From Conidiobolus incongruus B7586 (lineage: Eukaryota; Entomophthoromycota; Entomophthoromycetes; Entomophthorales; Conidiobolaceae): a DNA stretch of 15,604 nt. Location of the stretch: positions 1 to 15,604 of the forward strand of contig JNEM01008896.1 in assembly GCA_000697335.1 (NCBI GenBank). Direction: 5' to 3'. Shown piece after piece: positions 1 through 8,357 of this stretch. Numbering within the stretch: position 1 is the stretch's first letter; each line of letters begins with the position of its first letter. The position numbers and the translations under genes are program-made. The notes under the pieces were generated by a model that worked only from the letters and a program-made list of their open reading frames with translations, was not told the origin of the DNA and searched no databases.

Positions 1-148
1 TAGGAGGTATGGGGTAAGCAGGCTTAGTTCCATTGGCAAATCCAATAATGTTTCCTTGATTATCCAAAGCATTACCTTCAGCATCATGTGGACCATCATG
101 AGCGGCAACAAGGCTAGCTAAAGCAAATAAGACAGCAAAGTATTTCAT
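1..148 (-). CDS. Secreted repeat-family protein, gene 1 (C-terminal part outside the window)
   Basis: The frame opens with ATG at 148-146 and stays open for 49 codons to the window edge, so only the N-terminus is present. It encodes a signal peptide (M1-K-Y-F, hydrophobic 5-14, cleavage likely after A16), then the family module: H-D-G-P-H-D-A-E-G-N at 17-26, a second D-N-Q-G-N, then F-A-N-G-T-K-P, ending in the first Y-P-I-P unit. It is the most divergent module in the array: the second half reads ALDNQGN where the others read HLDAQGN or HLDAKGN, and it has IIGF in place of IITF. The ATG is fixed by alignment with the other five starts and by the TATA box at 221-230. Function is unknown. A secreted or wall-associated glycoprotein is inferred from the signal peptide and sequon. 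Confidence 0.85.
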   Translation of the reverse strand, partial: MKYFAVLFALASLVAAHDGPHDAEGNALDNQGNIIGFANGTKPAYPIPP

Positions 149-186
149 TTTATTGATGTATAGATGATGTATTTAAATTATTAGTT

Positions 187-394
187 GATATTCTGATTAC
201 TAAACTCAAAAGGTTTACGATTATATATACTATATCAAACATTCCTTCTACTCTACAAGGCTATTGTTGAGAAAAATACTGGGAATTCCTATATGCCATA
301 GAACCACTAATCAATAAGTATTGCACGCCTTTAGGCTGGACACCATTCTTTCATGGTTACAAATCCGATCATTTTGAATGAACGATTGGCGCAT
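187..394 (-). promoter_or_regulatory. Family promoter of gene 1
   Basis: The TATA box is at 221-230 (GTATATATAA on the gene strand), 73-82 bp upstream of the ATG. The family motif between TATA and ATG is at 187-201 (GATATTCTGATTACT on the plus strand). The composite element at 304-329 contains CTAATCAATAAG followed by CACGCC. Its ACGCC core starts 177 bp upstream of the ATG. The inverted partner TTGGCGCAT is at 386-394. All parts recur at matching positions in front of the other five genes. The binding factors are unknown. Confidence 0.7.
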
Positions 395-677
395 AGCTCA
401 TAATTAAAGTCAATACACACTATGATGCATCAATTCACATTATTTTTAGATTTGATATTGATCAAATGGTTTGTACTACCAAATGTTTTCTTTATAGAAA
501 GGGCATGGATAAACTTTATCTATTTCATTTAATTCTTGGTGGCAAATTATTCATAAAACCTGCTAATACTTATAGATGAATTGAAATTACCGAGATTATA
601 GTTTTTGGTTATGAATAACGAAAAATATGATTTGAATATATTTGATTATTAGTGTTTATGATTTATTCAATAATATA

Positions 678-700
678 TGATAATAATAATAATAATAATA
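678..700. repeat. Trinucleotide microsatellite (TAA)n
   Basis: About seven to eight uninterrupted TAA units in non-coding DNA. Confidence 0.9.
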
Positions 701-1478
701 CAACTATTAGAAATAAATGAAGTTATTAAATAATTTTATATAAATTATATTGTTAGAATTCACAATTTATTAATATAAATGTTTTCATATAATAATTATA
801 TAACATTATTCATTTTAACTTGAATCAAATTGTTGATATATTATTAACAATATCTTTAATAGCTATTAACATCAATTATCGAACAAATTTGTTTAATTGC
901 TCCTGGTAAAAAGATTAAAGAGTAGCTTGAGGTTATTAATTAGACATTACATTCAATTTTATTAGTTTTTTATATTGTTTTACAAAGTATTCAAATATAT
1001 TTGAATAGGGATATTTAATTATAAATTACTTAGAATTTAAATTCACTCTTTGATAACAATATTTGATATATAAATTTAATTTATGATTTAAATTTTTGAA
1101 CACTTATTTCAAAATTCAAATATTTTTTTTAAAAAAATATGTCATAACATGATTAATTCAGAAACTATATATTTAATTTCATAAATTTAATACTGAAAAG
1201 AAAATGATAATAATATTATCGTTAGTATTAAAAAATGTATCATAATTTAAGATTCAATGATATGATGATATTATTATATATTTATTTATGATTTGATTAA
1301 AGTTTCTTGAAAAAAATTATTTAATTTTAAATTTTTATTAAATAAATTATGAAATTATATTAAAATTTAATTAAAATTATTTCATTTATTATATTATAAT
1401 TTATTATATCAAATTTTTATTTTATTAATTAGTTTTTTTTAAATAAAATTTATTAAATTTTAATCATTCTTTTATCTC

Positions 1479-1512
<34 letters not shown>
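1479..1512. repeat. Trinucleotide microsatellite (AAT)n
   Basis: About eleven uninterrupted AAT/TAA units, the longest simple repeat in the window, followed by a looser TATAATATAT tract. Confidence 0.9.
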
Positions 1513-2063
1513 TAATATATTAAATATTATATATTAAATGAAAAATAAACAAGTATAATTATTAGTTGATTTATTATAGATGAGTTATGTTTGTTAAAAT
1601 ATTTATAATAACTCACTTGAAATTAATATATTTATTTATTTTAATTTTCAGATTTAAAAATTAATTAAAGAGATTAGTATTTAATATTTTATATATTTCA
1701 AGATTAATATATCAAAGTATATTGATCAATATAATAATATTACAATATATTTATTATTATTATTTATATTATACTTAAATAACCATGGACCTAAATTTTG
1801 ATTTCAGTTACCAGAGATTTAAATAATTTATAATATATATAAAGTTGAATAGTGAGAAATATATTATAAGAGTAACTTATTTATTTTTATTAAATAGTAA
1901 TAAATTTGAATTTAAATTATATTGATTAGTATCAAGAAATACTATACTTTAAATCATAATAAAGTCAATTATTTTTTAAACATTTACTTTTATATTATAT
2001 TTTATGAGAATTGTTTATTTAATAAATTATTTATAGTTGGGATAATGTTATAATTAGATTGCT

Positions 2064-2354
2064 TCAAAAGTGATTGTATGCTGATTGTTGTTGATGAGGG
2101 TGATCACAAGGTTGATTGGCAGGATGACCAGGTTGCTGTTGGCTGTTAGCAAATTTCATCAATTCTTGGATAAATCCGCTTGATAAGTTATTATTATTTT
2201 GAGCGGGAATTGGAGAAGAAGGTTTAGTTCCATCGGCAAAGGTGATGATGTTTCCTTGAGCATCTAAGTGGTTACCTTGGGCATCGTGAGGACCTTGGTG
2301 AGGATTAGCAGCAATAAGACTGATAAGAGTGACTAAGGCAATAAAATACTTCAT
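2064..2354 (-). CDS. Secreted repeat-family protein, gene 2 (short His/Gln-rich variant)
   Basis: This complete single-exon gene encodes 96 residues. The signal peptide covers about 1-16, with IAA before the likely cleavage site. Residues 17-45 are the conserved module: NPHQGPH, DAQGNHLDAQGN, then FADGTKP, where Asp replaces the sequon Asn found in most members. After one S-P-I-P unit come N-N-N-N-L-S-S and a short helix, FIQELMKFA (61-69), which may be a reduced form of the family's C-terminal helix. Unlike its relatives it lacks the repeat section and ends in a His/Gln-rich tail (77-96) with a single Cys at 83. The start is set by family alignment and the TATA box at 2424-2431. It shares the NPHQGPH subtype with gene 4. 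It may be a diverged or reduced paralog. Function is unknown. Confidence 0.88.
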   Translation of the reverse strand: MKYFIALVTLISLIAANPHQGPHDAQGNHLDAQGNIITFADGTKPSSPIPAQNNNNLSSGFIQELMKFANSQQQPGHPANQPCDHPHQQQSAYNHF

Positions 2355-2387
2355 TTTAAGTTAACAATATTTTAATATAATTAATTG

Positions 2388-2595
2388 TTATTTTGATGAT
2401 CAATTAAGGAATAATGAAAAGGTATTTATATCTGTTTTTCATTCAGTGTATGCAATAAATGATGTGTATTCGTAAATTGTCTTCTAAGCAATTCCCTAAG
2501 GCAGTTGAACCTCCAATCAATTAGGAGTACACGCCCTAAGGCTGAATAATATCAATTGTAAATTTTTATCAATTTCTAATGATCATTTGGCGTTA
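2388..2595 (-). promoter_or_regulatory. Family promoter of gene 2
   Basis: The TATA box is at 2424-2431 (ATATAAAT on the gene strand). The motif between TATA and ATG is at 2388-2401 and is degenerate. The composite element at 2511-2535 reads CTCCAATCAATTAGGAG followed by TACACGCC. Here the palindrome is extended by a CTCC/GGAG pair. The ACGCC core starts 177 bp upstream of the ATG. The inverted partner TTGGCGTTA is at 2587-2595, with 53 bp between the two cores. Confidence 0.7.
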
Positions 2596-3661
2596 CATTT
2601 ATGCAATTTGTCAAATAACCTATCAATTGAGATGATTTAATGATGGGTATTTAATAAATTTTTGATGAATACAATTTGTACTACTGATAGTACTCAATTT
2701 ATACAAGTAATTAGGATAAATTGTTAGAGTTGATAATTACAAGAATACAGGGAGTTTTTCAATGAATTTCAAATATTAATATTTTAATAATTTTAAATGA
2801 ATTAATAGCAGCTATATTTCATATTATATAAACAATAGCAGAAAGAAATTATTAAAAATTTCCGAATTCAAACTTAAAATTATAATTTTTCACAATTTTT
2901 TTGACAATATTAAATATTTTAAGGATAAATATTGATTTTTCAATATAGTTTTAATATTGCTATAAATAATAAAAACTTATTTTAGACAGTATTAACTATT
3001 TTATGGTGATATCAAAATTACAAATTCAATAATCATACACAAAAAGATTCAATTTTTACAAAAATCACCAGTACTTGAATTGTATTATATCGTAATTATT
3101 TAAATAATAAAAATGCTTTATTTTTAATATCAATTTGGACATATGTGATATATAGTCAATTATTGTAATAATTTTGCCATTCAGATGATGAATTGAATCA
3201 CATTTTTTTGATACCTAACAAACTCCTAAAAATTTTGGATATAAATATGAATAATAATATTAATCAATCAAATGTTTTTAAACCATTACAATATCAGTGA
3301 CTAATGAAAGTTATCCTATTTTTTAATTTTGTATTTTACTATTAAATCAATTCAAGAATGAATTTTTAAATTTTATTAATTGTAAGTATGTCTATTAGTA
3401 AATAATCAATGTTTAAATTCCACTATAACTTTATGTTTTATGATTGAATATTTTAACCTTAAAAAAAGCTTTTCGTAATTGAAGGTATAAAAACTATGGA
3501 TATAAAATAAAATTTAATAAAAAACTATCAATCAGTTCCCAATTATAAAAAAGAAAGTTTAAAATCAATGTGTAGTTTTTTAATTTAATTAACAACATTA
3601 AAAAAGTAGAGTATATAAATTAAAAAACGAATGTAAGAAATATATTGTAAAAATCAGTTAT
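2596..3661. other. AT-rich spacer, no gene seen
   Basis: Very AT-rich DNA with no supported coding frame, tRNA or recognisable repeat on either strand. It lies upstream of gene 2 and ends at the Pol III terminator of the minus-strand tRNA gene. Confidence 0.6.
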
Positions 3662-3666
3662 AAAAA
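3662..3666 (-). terminator. Pol III T-run terminator for tRNA-Glu copy 1
   Basis: There is a run of five T on the gene strand, 24-28 nt beyond the tRNA 3' end. It is the first run of at least four T downstream, so it is the likely RNA polymerase III stop. Confidence 0.6.
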
Positions 3667-3689
3667 TTAAATAATACTCAAATTTATAG

Positions 3690-3761
3690 CTCCGATACAG
3701 GGAATCGAACCCTGGCCGTCTCGGTGAAAGCGAGAAATCCTAACCACTGGACCATATCGGA
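3690..3761 (-). tRNA. tRNA-Glu (anticodon UUC), copy 1
   Basis: This 72-nt intronless gene folds as a full cloverleaf. The 7-bp acceptor stem is TCCGATA/TATCGGA with discriminator G. The anticodon stem is TCTCG/CGAGA around the loop CTTTCAC, giving anticodon TTC, which reads GAA. The internal Pol III promoter is plain: A box TGGTCCAGTGG and B box GGTTCGATTCC. CCA is not encoded, as expected in eukaryotes. It is identical in all 72 positions to the copy at 11953-12024. Two LTRs stand immediately upstream on the same strand. Confidence 0.97.
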
Positions 3762-3766
3762 TTGAT

Positions 3767-3771
3767 ATTTT
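3767..3771. repeat. Target-site duplication of the 556-bp LTR
   Basis: ATTTT here and at 4328-4332 flank the LTR exactly. This is the 5-bp duplication usual for Ty1/Ty3-type integrases. Removing the LTR and one copy leaves a site matching the second tRNA-Glu locus in length, where ACAAT stands at the same place. Confidence 0.8.
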
Positions 3772-4327
3772 TGTCACGGTTATTAGCTCTTGGAGCGTCA
3801 TTGAGGACACTGACACAGCCATTCTGTAGGCCAGATTGTGAAACATGATACCTACCAGCTGGGGTAAACTACCAATGATCAGATCTCTGGCTATTCGGCC
3901 TTGATCACTTGTAAATGGGGCTTTGTACAGAGCGACTAGATCAGCAGCAACAGTGGCGGCGTTAGGATCCGACATGCTAAAAGATGGAATCAAGGAATAT
4001 CAATAGGAACGGGTTTAGAAGGATTAGTGTAAAATGACTCAAGTGGAACTATGAGCAGTTACTTGAGTATACCAAAAGGGTTGGCTTTGGATGTAGGAAA
4101 AAGGTTTATTAATGTAAGAAAGTAAGGTAAGAGAGAGAGATCAAGAAGGGAGCCGAGCCCTTCTTATACTTAAGTGAAATATATAGGCATAAGTATGCAC
4201 GGATGAGTAACAGTGAGGTCACTCAGACGTGGACTGGTAAAATGTTGATAAGGCCTAATTTGGTTAATCAGGTACTTAATAGTGAATTGGAGTGAAGAAA
4301 GGTATCAATTAGGTAGCAATCGTCACA
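3772..4327 (-). mobile_element. Solo LTR with gag N-terminus (family B)
   Basis: This 556-bp LTR has TG...CA ends (TGTGACG at the start, CCGTGACA at the end on the minus strand) and a perfect 5-bp target duplication. Its base composition is clearly less AT-rich than the surroundings. On the LTR strand a TATA box lies at 4187-4175. A perfect 8-bp hairpin (4165-4143) follows where the RNA would start. An ATG at 3975 opens 68 codons (MSDPNAATVAAD...) that run to the LTR end. A coding start within the LTR is known from Ty1-type elements, while the insertion point at the Pol III start resembles Ty3. Family is therefore uncertain. As a solo LTR it looks whole and appears the youngest element here. 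It presumably arose by recombination between the two LTRs of a full copy. Confidence 0.8.
4143..4165 (-). other. Perfect hairpin near the start of the LTR transcript
   Basis: The arms AAGAAGGG and CCCTTCTT pair over 8 bp around a 7-nt loop. It lies 10-40 nt downstream of the LTR TATA box, so it would sit at the 5' end of the element RNA. Confidence 0.65.
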
Positions 4328-4332
4328 ATTTT

Positions 4333-4638
4333 TGTCACATTTCTTAGTGGTATTACTACTGAAATCATAATCTATTTGCAGTTTTCACCAATCCATAATC
4401 CGTATAACTAGAACTATACTGTACATTGGTAGGTAGATTACTAATAAACAAAGATATGTTAAGGTCATGTATAAGGTTTTTGTAGAAATTTCTCATAATA
4501 ACATGCCAAAGCTTATTTATTGTACCAAAGATGGTATTTATATAATAATACCACTATTCAAATAATCATATGAGTTTTATATCATTCTATTGGTAGAATG
4601 TTATGAGACTTAGGAAAAATGGGGTCAGATCTATCACA
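4333..4638 (-). mobile_element. Solo LTR, sigma-like (family A), copy 1
   Basis: This 306-bp element starts TGTGATAGATCTGACCCC and ends AAGAAATGTGACA on the minus strand. It aligns over its whole length with 11635-11942 at roughly three-quarters identity by eye. Both copies keep a TATA box (here 4533-4546), a shared TCTACCTACCAATGTACAG stretch and the last 25 or so bases. The similarity stops at the TG and CA ends, as expected for two separate insertions of one LTR family. Target duplications are no longer clear, in line with greater age than the LTR between it and the tRNA. It is a solo LTR with no internal region. Confidence 0.72.
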
Positions 4639-4655
4639 ATGAAATCTCTTCAATT

Positions 4656-4684
4656 TATTGTAATATCCAATGAATATTACAATA
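4656..4684. repeat. Short inverted repeat
   Basis: The arms are 11 bp (ATTGTAATAT against ATATTACAAT plus one flanking pair) around a 7-bp spacer, just outside the family A LTR. It may be chance in AT-rich DNA, and no role is evident. Confidence 0.5.
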
Positions 4685-4813
4685 TTAATAATATTGTTAT
4701 TTAATTTAAATTTTATTTCTTTTTTACTTTAAGTGTTCCTACATTATATTTACGCTTTTGCTAATTCATCCACTTTGCATAATTGTATTATGTATCTTTA
4801 TTACTAAATATAT

Positions 4814-5145
4814 TAACACGCCTTGGGAAAGCCGCCTCCAGAGTAGTTTAGATAAAAGAGAGATCTGTGGAATTCCAGCTAAGCGTTAGGGAGATAGGGG
4901 GTTTATTGGTTTAAGTCAAATAGCTGGCAGGACCCAGATTGAGCTCGTCTTGTTGAAAATAGCTCTAATTCTGGATTTTATATAAAGTGAATTGAGTAAG
5001 GTAGTTTATAAGATTCTCCAGGGACATGCATCATCGGCTAATTAAATGATAGAGCGAGAGCAGATGATATACAAGGGAGAAATGACTTTAGCGTTAAGTG
5101 GATGTAAAAATTCTCAGGTAGAAGGGAGTCACCTGGCTTGTGACA
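4814..5145 (-). mobile_element. Possible third solo LTR or other GC-richer insert (element C)
   Basis: A block of about 330 bp stands out by its higher GC against very AT-rich flanks. On the minus strand it begins TGTCACAAGCC, like the TGTSAC starts of the two LTR families nearby. It is flanked on both sides by ATATA, which could be a 5-bp duplication but is weak evidence in this DNA. The far end (GGCGTGTTAA) fits an LTR end poorly. It has no clear coding frame, and TTTATATAAAA near 4978-4990 could be an LTR TATA box. It could be an old solo LTR of another family or a non-autonomous element. It has no second copy in the window. Confidence 0.4.
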
Positions 5146-5735
5146 ATATATATTTTGTTTTATAATTAATTTGTCTCAATTACCACACTCATAGATTGAA
5201 TATTTTTAAATTTGAGTTATAATAATTATATATATAATTTTATCAGAATCAATTTTTAATATTTGAATATTCTTTTTATTAAGGTTATTCACTCCAAAAT
5301 AATACATATTAATGATCGTCATACAAATAACAAATAGCAAATAAAAAAATTGAATTAAATTTTCTATAAAATATATATATTTACTTAAATTTTATGATAT
5401 TTATCTAAAACGAAAATAAAATTAAAAAGTTCTATGTTAGAGAGAAATATTTTTATGGATGTGTTGAAAATTAAATAAATTAGAATTTATCAAAAAATTT
5501 AATATATATATGAATAAACTATGTATGTAAACAAGATTGAATAATCGAATTCAGATTTTCAATGAATAATTCTAAGTTGATTATAATTTAATTACTTATA
5601 ATATATTTCAAGTTTAGTTTATTGAATTGTTTTAGATTAAATATATCTAAGAATATTTGTATTCAGTTGATTTAATATTGCTAATATATTGGCTATATTG
5701 AATGTTGACAATTGGAGTATTGTTAAATCAGGTCT
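5146..5735. other. AT-rich spacer downstream of gene 3
   Basis: No gene or clear repeat is seen. It holds the 3' flank of gene 3 on the minus strand. Confidence 0.6.
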
Positions 5736-6077
5736 CTAATATTGTTTCATATTTTTGAACATTTGCAAGAATTGTTGAACAAATGGGCTTGATAAGAATT
5801 TTTGGAATTCTTCCATAGTAGCTTGGTTATAATTGCCGCTTGGCTTATTGGGGATAGGTGTGGGATAAGGTTGTTGGTTTTGATTTTGGTTACCACCTTG
5901 ATTACCAGAAGAGTTATTATCAGATGGTTTAGATGGAATAGGGTACAAAGGTTTGGTTCCATTGGCAAAAGTGATGATGTTTCCTTGAGCATCCAAGTGG
6001 TTTCCTTGAGCATCGTGAGCACCTTGGTGAGCGGCAACAAGGCTAGTTAAAGCGAGTAAGACGGTGAAGTATTTCAT
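5736..6077 (-). CDS. Secreted repeat-family protein, gene 3 (single repeat unit)
   Basis: This complete single-exon gene encodes 113 residues. The signal peptide MKYFTVLLALTSLVAA occupies 1-16. The conserved module spans 17-43 (HQGAH, DAQGNHLDAQGN, FANGTKP). Next comes one repeat unit (44-69) with the sequon stretch DNNSSGNQGGN, then the closing YPTPIPNKP piece (71-79). The C-terminal helix is ATMEEFQKFLSSPF (86-99), followed by VQQFLQMFKNMKQY instead of the MKQFMEYLKN found in genes 5 and 6. It is the shortest member that keeps all family parts, so it is a useful reference for the basic design. It has no Cys. It shares a 79-bp identical DNA stretch with gene 5. Its molecular role is unknown. 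Secretion is predicted. Confidence 0.9.
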   Translation of the reverse strand: MKYFTVLLALTSLVAAHQGAHDAQGNHLDAQGNIITFANGTKPLYPIPSKPSDNNSSGNQGGNQNQNQQPYPTPIPNKPSGNYNQATMEEFQKFLSSPFVQQFLQMFKNMKQY

Positions 6078-6113
6078 TGAATGATGAATTAATAAGTTAT
6101 AAATTTAATAGAA

Positions 6114-6319
6114 TGATTTTCTGATAATACAATTGAAGTGAAATATCAGCATATATATACCACTGCAATAATTATTTTTAAAATAACTCTATTAAATGAA
6201 TAGTTCCAAACAAGATGTCAGAATGCCAATTAGCCACTAATGAATTAGAATTTTACGCCGTATTGAAGACAGGTTGTTATAATACGCGATTTTTGCTTTG
6301 ATTTGATCAATAGGCGTTA
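6114..6319 (-). promoter_or_regulatory. Family promoter of gene 3
   Basis: The motif between TATA and ATG is at 6114-6129 (TGATTTTCTGATAATA on the plus strand). The TATA box is at 6151-6160. The composite element at 6233-6259 contains GCCACTAATGAATTAGAA followed by TTTTACGCC. Its ACGCC core starts 178 bp upstream of the ATG. The inverted partner AGGCGTTA is at 6312-6319, leaving 53 bp between cores. The 5' extension GATGTC...ATGCCA (6215-6227) is shared with gene 5. Confidence 0.75.
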
Positions 6320-7505
6320 AAATTGAATTCTAAGAATAAGCAGAATTAAATCTGGCAGAATTTACTTATTTATGAGATATATTTTATATATGATACATAT
6401 TGTTTTAAATCTGTAGTTTTAGTGTTAAATATTAAAATCTTTTTTTGATTATATTAGTGATTCCAATCCTTAATCACAATTGAGATAGCTTCAAAATCTA
6501 TAAAATAATTTAAAACTATTTTTCTTAAGTATAATTGTTATATTTATCCAAGTGATTAAAAGTACTTGTCTAAAAGTTCCAGCATTAGGTATATAAGTAA
6601 CTTTTATATTAAACTATATCATTGGACATTGAATCTAAATTATAATAAACATCTAATATTTGAACCAATATAATTTTGTAAAATAAGCCTAAATAGGTTT
6701 ATAGTCGGAAATTCTTTGAATATAATCTAATCATCATTATAAAAAATATTATAATATCATTAAATCATCAATTATTCAATATTACTAATGAATAAAATTT
6801 AACTAATCATAGCTATATTTTAGATTTAACTTGGGTACAAAGTATTGATTGTATAAACATAATTAATTATAAATATTAATTTTCTTTTTCCTCTGATATT
6901 ATTCTAATAATATACTTAAGATTATAATGACATGAAATATTTAGCACCTGATATTTTCATATTATAAAACTAAATATTAAGCATCCATATCATATATTAG
7001 AAAAGTAGCTTAACTTTTATATTAAGAAGTAATCATAATTATTATATTGTTTTCACAATATTATTACCAATAAAATTCAATTGATTTCTCAAATGTACAT
7101 AATTTTAATATTATAATTTAATCTATTTAGTTAAATTGATATAAAATCTAAATATTAATATTAATACTTAATGAAATTTTATATAATGGAAAAATATATT
7201 GATATTTTTTTCTTGTAAAATATTTAAAAATATATCATAAAAGTAGATAAATTTTAAATTAAAAATATTATTATTTTTCTTATTTTTATTCAATAACATT
7301 AATTAAGATCAATGTACCAAAGTATCAATATTAAAATTATAAGAATAAGTGTGATATAATTTAAATAATTATATATTTTAATTATTTTAATATTTATTGT
7401 TGATTAAGAATTGACGATTCATAATCCAAAATTTTTAAATAGAATTTATATACTAGCTTCTATTCAATTGGATCAATTAAGTGCTACCAAAGAGAAAAGA
7501 TTTGA
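6320..7505. other. AT-rich spacer between genes 3 and 4
   Basis: No supported gene or RNA. Near its right end, 7451-7469 holds the 3' element shared with genes 5 and 6 (separate entry). Confidence 0.6.
7451..7469 (-). promoter_or_regulatory. Shared 3'-flank motif of gene 4
   Basis: TTGAATAGAAGCTAGTA on the gene strand, about 40 bp past the stop. Genes 5 (around 9351-9376) and 6 (around 12686-12705) carry TGAATAGAA at nearly the same distance. It may be a 3'-end processing or stability signal, or simply sequence retained since duplication. Confidence 0.4.
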
Positions 7506-8117
7506 TTATTCCTTTTGTTGTTGATAGTTCTTCAAGTATTCGATGAATTTCTTCATGACTGGACTATCTAAGAATTTTTGGAATTCATCCATGGTTGCTT
7601 GGTCAGTGGGACCAGCTAGATTGCTGGAAGTGGGAGTGGGAGTGGAAGTAGGAGTGGGAGTGGGATATGGCTGCTTATTTGGATTTGGGACAAAAACGGT
7701 ATGGATAAGAGTTACATTAGGAGGTGGAGGGTATTTCTTCTTTTGGCTGGGATCCTGATTACCAGATTGGTTACCAGGAGAGTTATTGTCCGACTGTTTG
7801 GGAGGTTGGGGATATTCTTTCTTTTGACTGGGATCCTGGTTACCAGCTGTGCTAATACCGCCTTTGCTACCAGAAGCATTGGTAACAGATTGGTTTGTAG
7901 GAAGAGGATATTGCTTATTATTGCTTTGATTCTGGCTACTAGAAGAGTCAGGACCAGTTGAATTAGGAGGAAGGGGGTAGGTAGGCTTGGATCCATTAGC
8001 AAAAGCAATAATGTTTCCTTGAGCATCCAAGTGGTTACCTTGAGCATCATGAGGACCTTGATGAGGATTAGCGGCAATAAAACCAACTAAAGCGACCAAG
8101 AAAGTTAAGTGTTTCAT
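7506..8117 (-). CDS. Secreted repeat-family protein, gene 4 (longest, Pro/Thr-rich)
   Basis: This complete single-exon gene encodes 203 residues. The signal peptide (MKHLTFLVALVGFIAA) is diverged from its neighbours, and the conserved module NPHQGPH...FANGSKP (17-45) is of the same subtype as gene 2. The repeat section (46-150) has four Y-P-x-P starts at 47, 70, 102 and 129, several N-x-S/T sequons, and two copies of NQDPSQKK that end in Lys-Lys before E/K-Y-P. A hydrophobic insert, VTLIHTVFVP (135-144), is found in no other member. A Pro-Thr-Ser tract (152-165) of mucin or linker type follows. The C-terminus is GPTDQATM, then DEFQKFLDSP and MKKFIEYLKNYQQQKE, close to gene 5. The start agrees with the family and the TATA box at 8185-8194. 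Function is unknown. A heavily glycosylated secreted protein is inferred. Confidence 0.9.
   Translation of the reverse strand: MKHLTFLVALVGFIAANPHQGPHDAQGNHLDAQGNIIAFANGSKPTYPLPPNSTGPDSSSSQNQSNNKQYPLPTNQSVTNASGSKGGISTAGNQDPSQKKEYPQPPKQSDNNSPGNQSGNQDPSQKKKYPPPPNVTLIHTVFVPNPNKQPYPTPTPTSTPTPTSSNLAGPTDQATMDEFQKFLDSPVMKKFIEYLKNYQQQKE
7623..7664. repeat. Pro-Thr coding tandem repeat in gene 4
   Basis: Plus-strand GTGGGA/GTGGAA/GTAGGA hexamers encode alternating Pro and Thr/Ser on the gene strand. This is probably a slippage-prone coding repeat. Confidence 0.8.
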
Positions 8118-8154
8118 TGTAGTGATAGTTGATAAACTATGAATTTAATAAACA

Positions 8155-8357
8155 GATTTTTTGATTATTCTTTAAAATAAAAGGTTTTATATACTTGTTC
8201 AAAAACCACCCTTTATCAAGCCGAATATATTCTTCGTGAATGACTCTTAGCAAGAACTATATTCTATTCAGCCATCAATGAATTATGAATATACGCCTTT
8301 CAAAAAAGCGTTGATTTAGAATAAAATATTTTTATACCTTCTTAATTCGTAGGCGCT
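8155..8357 (-). promoter_or_regulatory. Family promoter of gene 4
   Basis: The motif between TATA and ATG is at 8155-8170 (GATTTTTTGATTATTC on the plus strand). The TATA box is at 8185-8194. The composite element at 8271-8297 (GCCATCAATGAATTATGAAT then ATACGCC) has a weaker palindrome than in genes 3, 5 and 6. The ACGCC core starts 176 bp upstream of the ATG. The inverted partner AGGCGCT is at 8351-8357, leaving 54 bp between cores. Confidence 0.68.

Larger units (their letters stand above)
395..2063. other. AT-rich spacer between genes 1 and 2, no gene seen
   Basis: No open frame of note is present on either strand. The DNA is very AT-rich, with many short A and T runs and two TAA/ATA microsatellites (listed separately). 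On the minus strand downstream of gene 2, an AATAAA-like stretch near 2015-2030 could serve as a poly(A) signal, but in DNA this AT-rich such matches mean little. Confidence 0.6.

Noticed and set aside
678-1512. Simple TAA/AAT runs considered as a CRISPR-like or structured array
   Set aside because: They are plain trinucleotide microsatellites in a eukaryotic AT-rich spacer with no spaced repeat units.
3772-4327. Reading this insert as a SINE with an 11-bp target duplication
   Set aside because: The apparent 11-bp repeat arises because both LTR families end in TGTGACA. TG...CA ends, 5-bp duplication, TATA box and coding start fit an LTR better, and there is no internal Pol III promoter or A tail.
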